24,251 nucleotides of DNA. It comes from an uncultured Collinsella sp. (GTDB taxonomy: Bacteria > Actinomycetota > Coriobacteriia > Coriobacteriales > Coriobacteriaceae). Below the pieces are notes generated by a model. That model searched no databases, was not told where the DNA came from, and worked only from the letters and a program-made list of their open reading frames with translations. How positions within the stretch are numbered: position 1 is the stretch's first letter; every line of letters begins with the position of its first letter. Where the stretch lies: the NCBI GenBank assembly GCA_902492855.1, contig CABUMU010000011.1, positions 1 through 24,251 on the forward strand. The letters are read 5' to 3'. A program made the translations under genes and the position numbers. Positions 22,841-24,251 of the stretch are shown in pieces.

Positions 22841-23094
22841 AGGGGCGTTCCCCCGCACATAAGCCGATCACCCCGGAAGCGGTTGGATCCGAAGCCGTTG
22901 AGGCGAACCTCAGGTCCCTTTTCTGCGAGCGCCCAGGGCGCCACACGCGTGCACAGACTGTCGGTTCGACGAAGAAGCCTCAGCCGTAGCAACGGATTGC
23001 CCAGCGAGAGATCGCCACGGGCGGATATTAAACTGCAAAGACGAGCGTCGGAAAGACACGCCGAGGTCGCCGCGGAGGGGTTGATATAGGGAGA
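22841..23094. other. non-coding region after the IS110 transposase
   Basis: No gene is recognised. A GGGG-CGTT-CCCC hairpin follows the stop codon. The right end of the IS110 element must lie within this stretch or shortly after it, but no signature marks the junction. If the element belongs to the IS1111 subgroup, a non-coding RNA would be expected here instead of upstream. Confidence 0.4.
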
Positions 23095-23132
23095 GGGCCT
23101 GACCCCATATCGTTGGGGCCAGGCCCGATTTT
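23095..23132 (+). terminator. rho-independent terminator after the IS110 region
   Basis: GGGCCTGACCCC (23095-23106) pairs with GGGGCCAGGCCC (23115-23126) with one mismatch, followed by TTTT at 23129-23132. Confidence 0.78.
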
Positions 23133-23143
23133 GCCTCTTGACA

Positions 23144-23182
23144 ATGTCCTGCTCATATTAAAAGGAACGTCCCCAGGTGCCG
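23144..23182. repeat. dispersed motif pair on the right side of the IS110 region
   Basis: ATGTCCTGCTCATAT (23144-23158) is the reverse complement of 21606-21620, and GTCCCCAGGTGCCG (23169-23182) is a direct copy of 21583-21596. It lies just beyond the end of the HAD phosphatase gene. Confidence 0.75.
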
Positions 23183-23191
23183 AATCCTCAG

Positions 23192-23962
23192 CTATAGCAG
23201 ACCAAAGTGCTTGGCGGCGTTGTAGATGCCGTCGTCGTCTACGGCGGTCGTCACGTAGGTCGCTGCGGCCTTCACGGTCTCCTGCGCGTTGCCCATGGCC
23301 ACGCTCGTGCCCACGGCGGAAAACATCGACAGGTCGTTCTCGCCATCGCCAAAGGCGATCGCCTCGCTCGCGTCGATGCCCAGGCGCTCCAACGTCGCCG
23401 CCACGCCCAGATCCTTGCCGCCGTTAGCGGGAATAATGTCGCAGAACAAATCGCACCAGCGCGTCGTCAGCGAATGTGAAACCACATCAGTCACGATATG
23501 CTCGTCGGCCGGATCCACAAAGGCGCAAAACTGGTAGACCGGCGCGTCGAAGGCATGCTCAAACGGCTCCTCGTGGTAGACGATTCCCGCGTTATTGCCG
23601 GCCGTCGCCACGCGCTCGGACAGACGGTTCACAAACGAGTTCTCGCCCTGCATGCACAGCGAGTCGTAGCGCCCCTGCGCCACCTGGTCCACAATCACCG
23701 CAACGTCGCCCGGGTCAATCGGGCAGCTACGGTAGACGCCCTCGGCATCAAAGCAGTGCTGGCCCGAAAGCGTAATGTACGCATCCCAACCCAAGTTGAA
23801 CAGCCAATCGGGCATCTGGTAGGTCGGGCGGCCTGTGGCAATCACGCACGCAATCCCCTGCTCGTGAAAGCTGTCGAGCACCTGCTGCGCCGACGCCGGA
23901 ATCCGGTGGGTCTTAAAGCTCAGCAGCGTGCCGTCGATATCGAAAAACGCGGCTTTGATCAT
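23192..23962 (-). CDS. Cof-type HAD hydrolase
   Basis: A 256-residue HAD-superfamily phosphatase of the Cof (IIB) type. Motif I is FFDIDGT (D8, D10), motif II ATGRPT (42-47), motif III the Lys in NGGKDLG (K183), and motif IV FGDGENDLSM (205-210). A C2-type cap domain occupies about 80-180. These enzymes dephosphorylate sugar phosphates, flavin precursors or pyridoxal phosphate; the substrate is not evident. ATG at 23962 begins 6 nt after the end of the upstream ABC-F gene, so the two are probably co-transcribed. Confidence 0.93.
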   Translation of the reverse strand: MIKAAFFDIDGTLLSFKTHRIPASAQQVLDSFHEQGIACVIATGRPTYQMPDWLFNLGWDAYITLSGQHCFDAEGVYRSCPIDPGDVAVIVDQVAQGRYDSLCMQGENSFVNRLSERVATAGNNAGIVYHEEPFEHAFDAPVYQFCAFVDPADEHIVTDVVSHSLTTRWCDLFCDIIPANGGKDLGVAATLERLGIDASEAIAFGDGENDLSMFSAVGTSVAMGNAQETVKAAATYVTTAVDDDGIYNAAKHFGLL

Positions 23963-23968
23963 CCTCGT

Positions 23969-24251
23969 CTACTCCTCGCCCTCGAGCTTTTCGCTCGCCT
24001 CGAGCCACGCCATCTCCAGCTCGTCCATGGCGGCGTGGGCCTCGTCGATCTTTGCCTGCTGCTCGCCCAGCGCCGTGTAGTTGGTGGGATCGACCTGGGA
24101 CATCGCGGCCTCGGCCTCCTCCACGCGGGCGCGCTGCGTCTCCATCTTGCGCTCGAGTGAGCTCACCTCGCGGCGGAGCTTCTGGCGCTCGGCGTTGGAA
24201 AGGCCATTGGGCTGGCCGCTCGCCTTGGGCTTTTCGGCCGCAGCCGCCGCG
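23969..24251 (-). CDS. ABC-F family ATPase, C-terminal end (partial)
   Basis: Only the last 94 residues are present; the gene continues past the window edge. The sequence NAERQKLRREVSSLERK, then TYALGEQQ-like spacing and an acidic helical tail ending SEKLEGEE, forms the two-helix coiled coil (ABC_tran_CTD) that closes ABC-F translation factors such as Uup and EttA relatives. An Ala/Lys/Pro-rich linker (AAEKPKASGQPNG) precedes it. Neither nucleotide-binding domain lies in view, so the subfamily cannot be told. Confidence 0.75.
   Translation of the reverse strand, partial: AAAAAEKPKASGQPNGLSNAERQKLRREVSSLERKMETQRARVEEAEAAMSQVDPTNYTALGEQQAKIDEAHAAMDELEMAWLEASEKLEGEE

Noticed and set aside
21476..22858. 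460-residue open frame on the minus strand opposite the IS110 transposase
   Set aside because: It is an antisense shadow in GC-rich DNA, rich in Pro, Gly, Arg and Val with no recognisable domain; the plus strand encodes an intact transposase.
22883..23089. Open frame downstream of the IS110 transposase
   Set aside because: 68 residues, rich in Arg and Ser, no ribosome site and no similarity recognised.
21583..23182. Target site duplication of the IS110 element
   Set aside because: The flanking 14-bp copies are too long and too far apart, and IS110 elements are not known for such duplications.
1..24251. tRNA, rRNA or CRISPR arrays
   Set aside because: No cloverleaf-like arms with a CCA-side pattern, no rRNA core segments and no regularly spaced repeats were seen by eye.

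Overview
The window is high-GC bacterial chromosome. Gene families, the clostridial/coriobacterial type of SerA and SerC, an accessory protein family that I associate with Coriobacteriia, and frequent GTG starts all point to a Coriobacteriia gut actinobacterium, most likely Collinsella or a close relative. The taxonomic call is inference from protein character, not from a marker gene. No rRNA, tRNA or CRISPR array was seen.

Layout. (1) 1-5140, minus strand: the brxA-brxB-brxC half of a type I BREX anti-phage system. pglX, pglZ and brxL would be expected beyond position 1. A run of ten G residues directly abuts the GTG start of brxA. (2) 5141-10350, plus strand: a small Phd-like antitoxin-type gene with a palindromic promoter region, then serC and serA (serine biosynthesis), an M20 metallopeptidase and a short DUF1015-like protein. 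Rho-independent terminators follow serA and the DUF1015-like gene. (3) 10393-12342, minus strand: two tandem histidine-phosphatase paralogues and a nitroreductase. (4) 12371-13850: a DtxR-type box, then an HdeD-like membrane protein gene with a long structured leader, then a YaiI/DUF188 gene, closed by a bidirectional terminator. (5) 13857-16098: a His-rich putative heavy-metal exporter (minus) divergent from a DnaQ-like exonuclease (plus). (6) 16169-17985: an AT-richer block with one PD-(D/E)XK-like accessory gene. (7) 17986-20760: a zinc/cadmium resistance unit with an ArsR/SmtB repressor, a free HMA-domain protein and a P1B-type ATPase, carrying three copies of one operator. (8) 20777-20898: a roughly 120-nt nested hairpin. 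(9) 21035-21424, minus: a DtxR/MntR-family regulator. (10) about 21583-23182: an IS110-family transposase preceded by a strongly folded non-coding segment and flanked by repeated motifs. (11) 23192-24251, minus: a Cof-type HAD phosphatase and the C-terminal end of an ABC-F ATPase cut by the window edge.

How the parts work together. Metal homeostasis recurs: the ArsR-controlled zinc efflux unit, the His-rich exporter with CTAGG half-sites over its promoter, the DtxR regulator, and a DtxR-type box between the nitroreductase and hdeD genes. The serine pathway genes form one co-directional group. The most unusual signals are the homopolymer at the brxA start, the folded RNA candidate upstream of the IS110 transposase, the large hairpin after the zinc ATPase, and a DUF1015-like protein that seems to have lost its signature motif. 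I did not find a clearly new multi-gene system; the leads are listed as findings.
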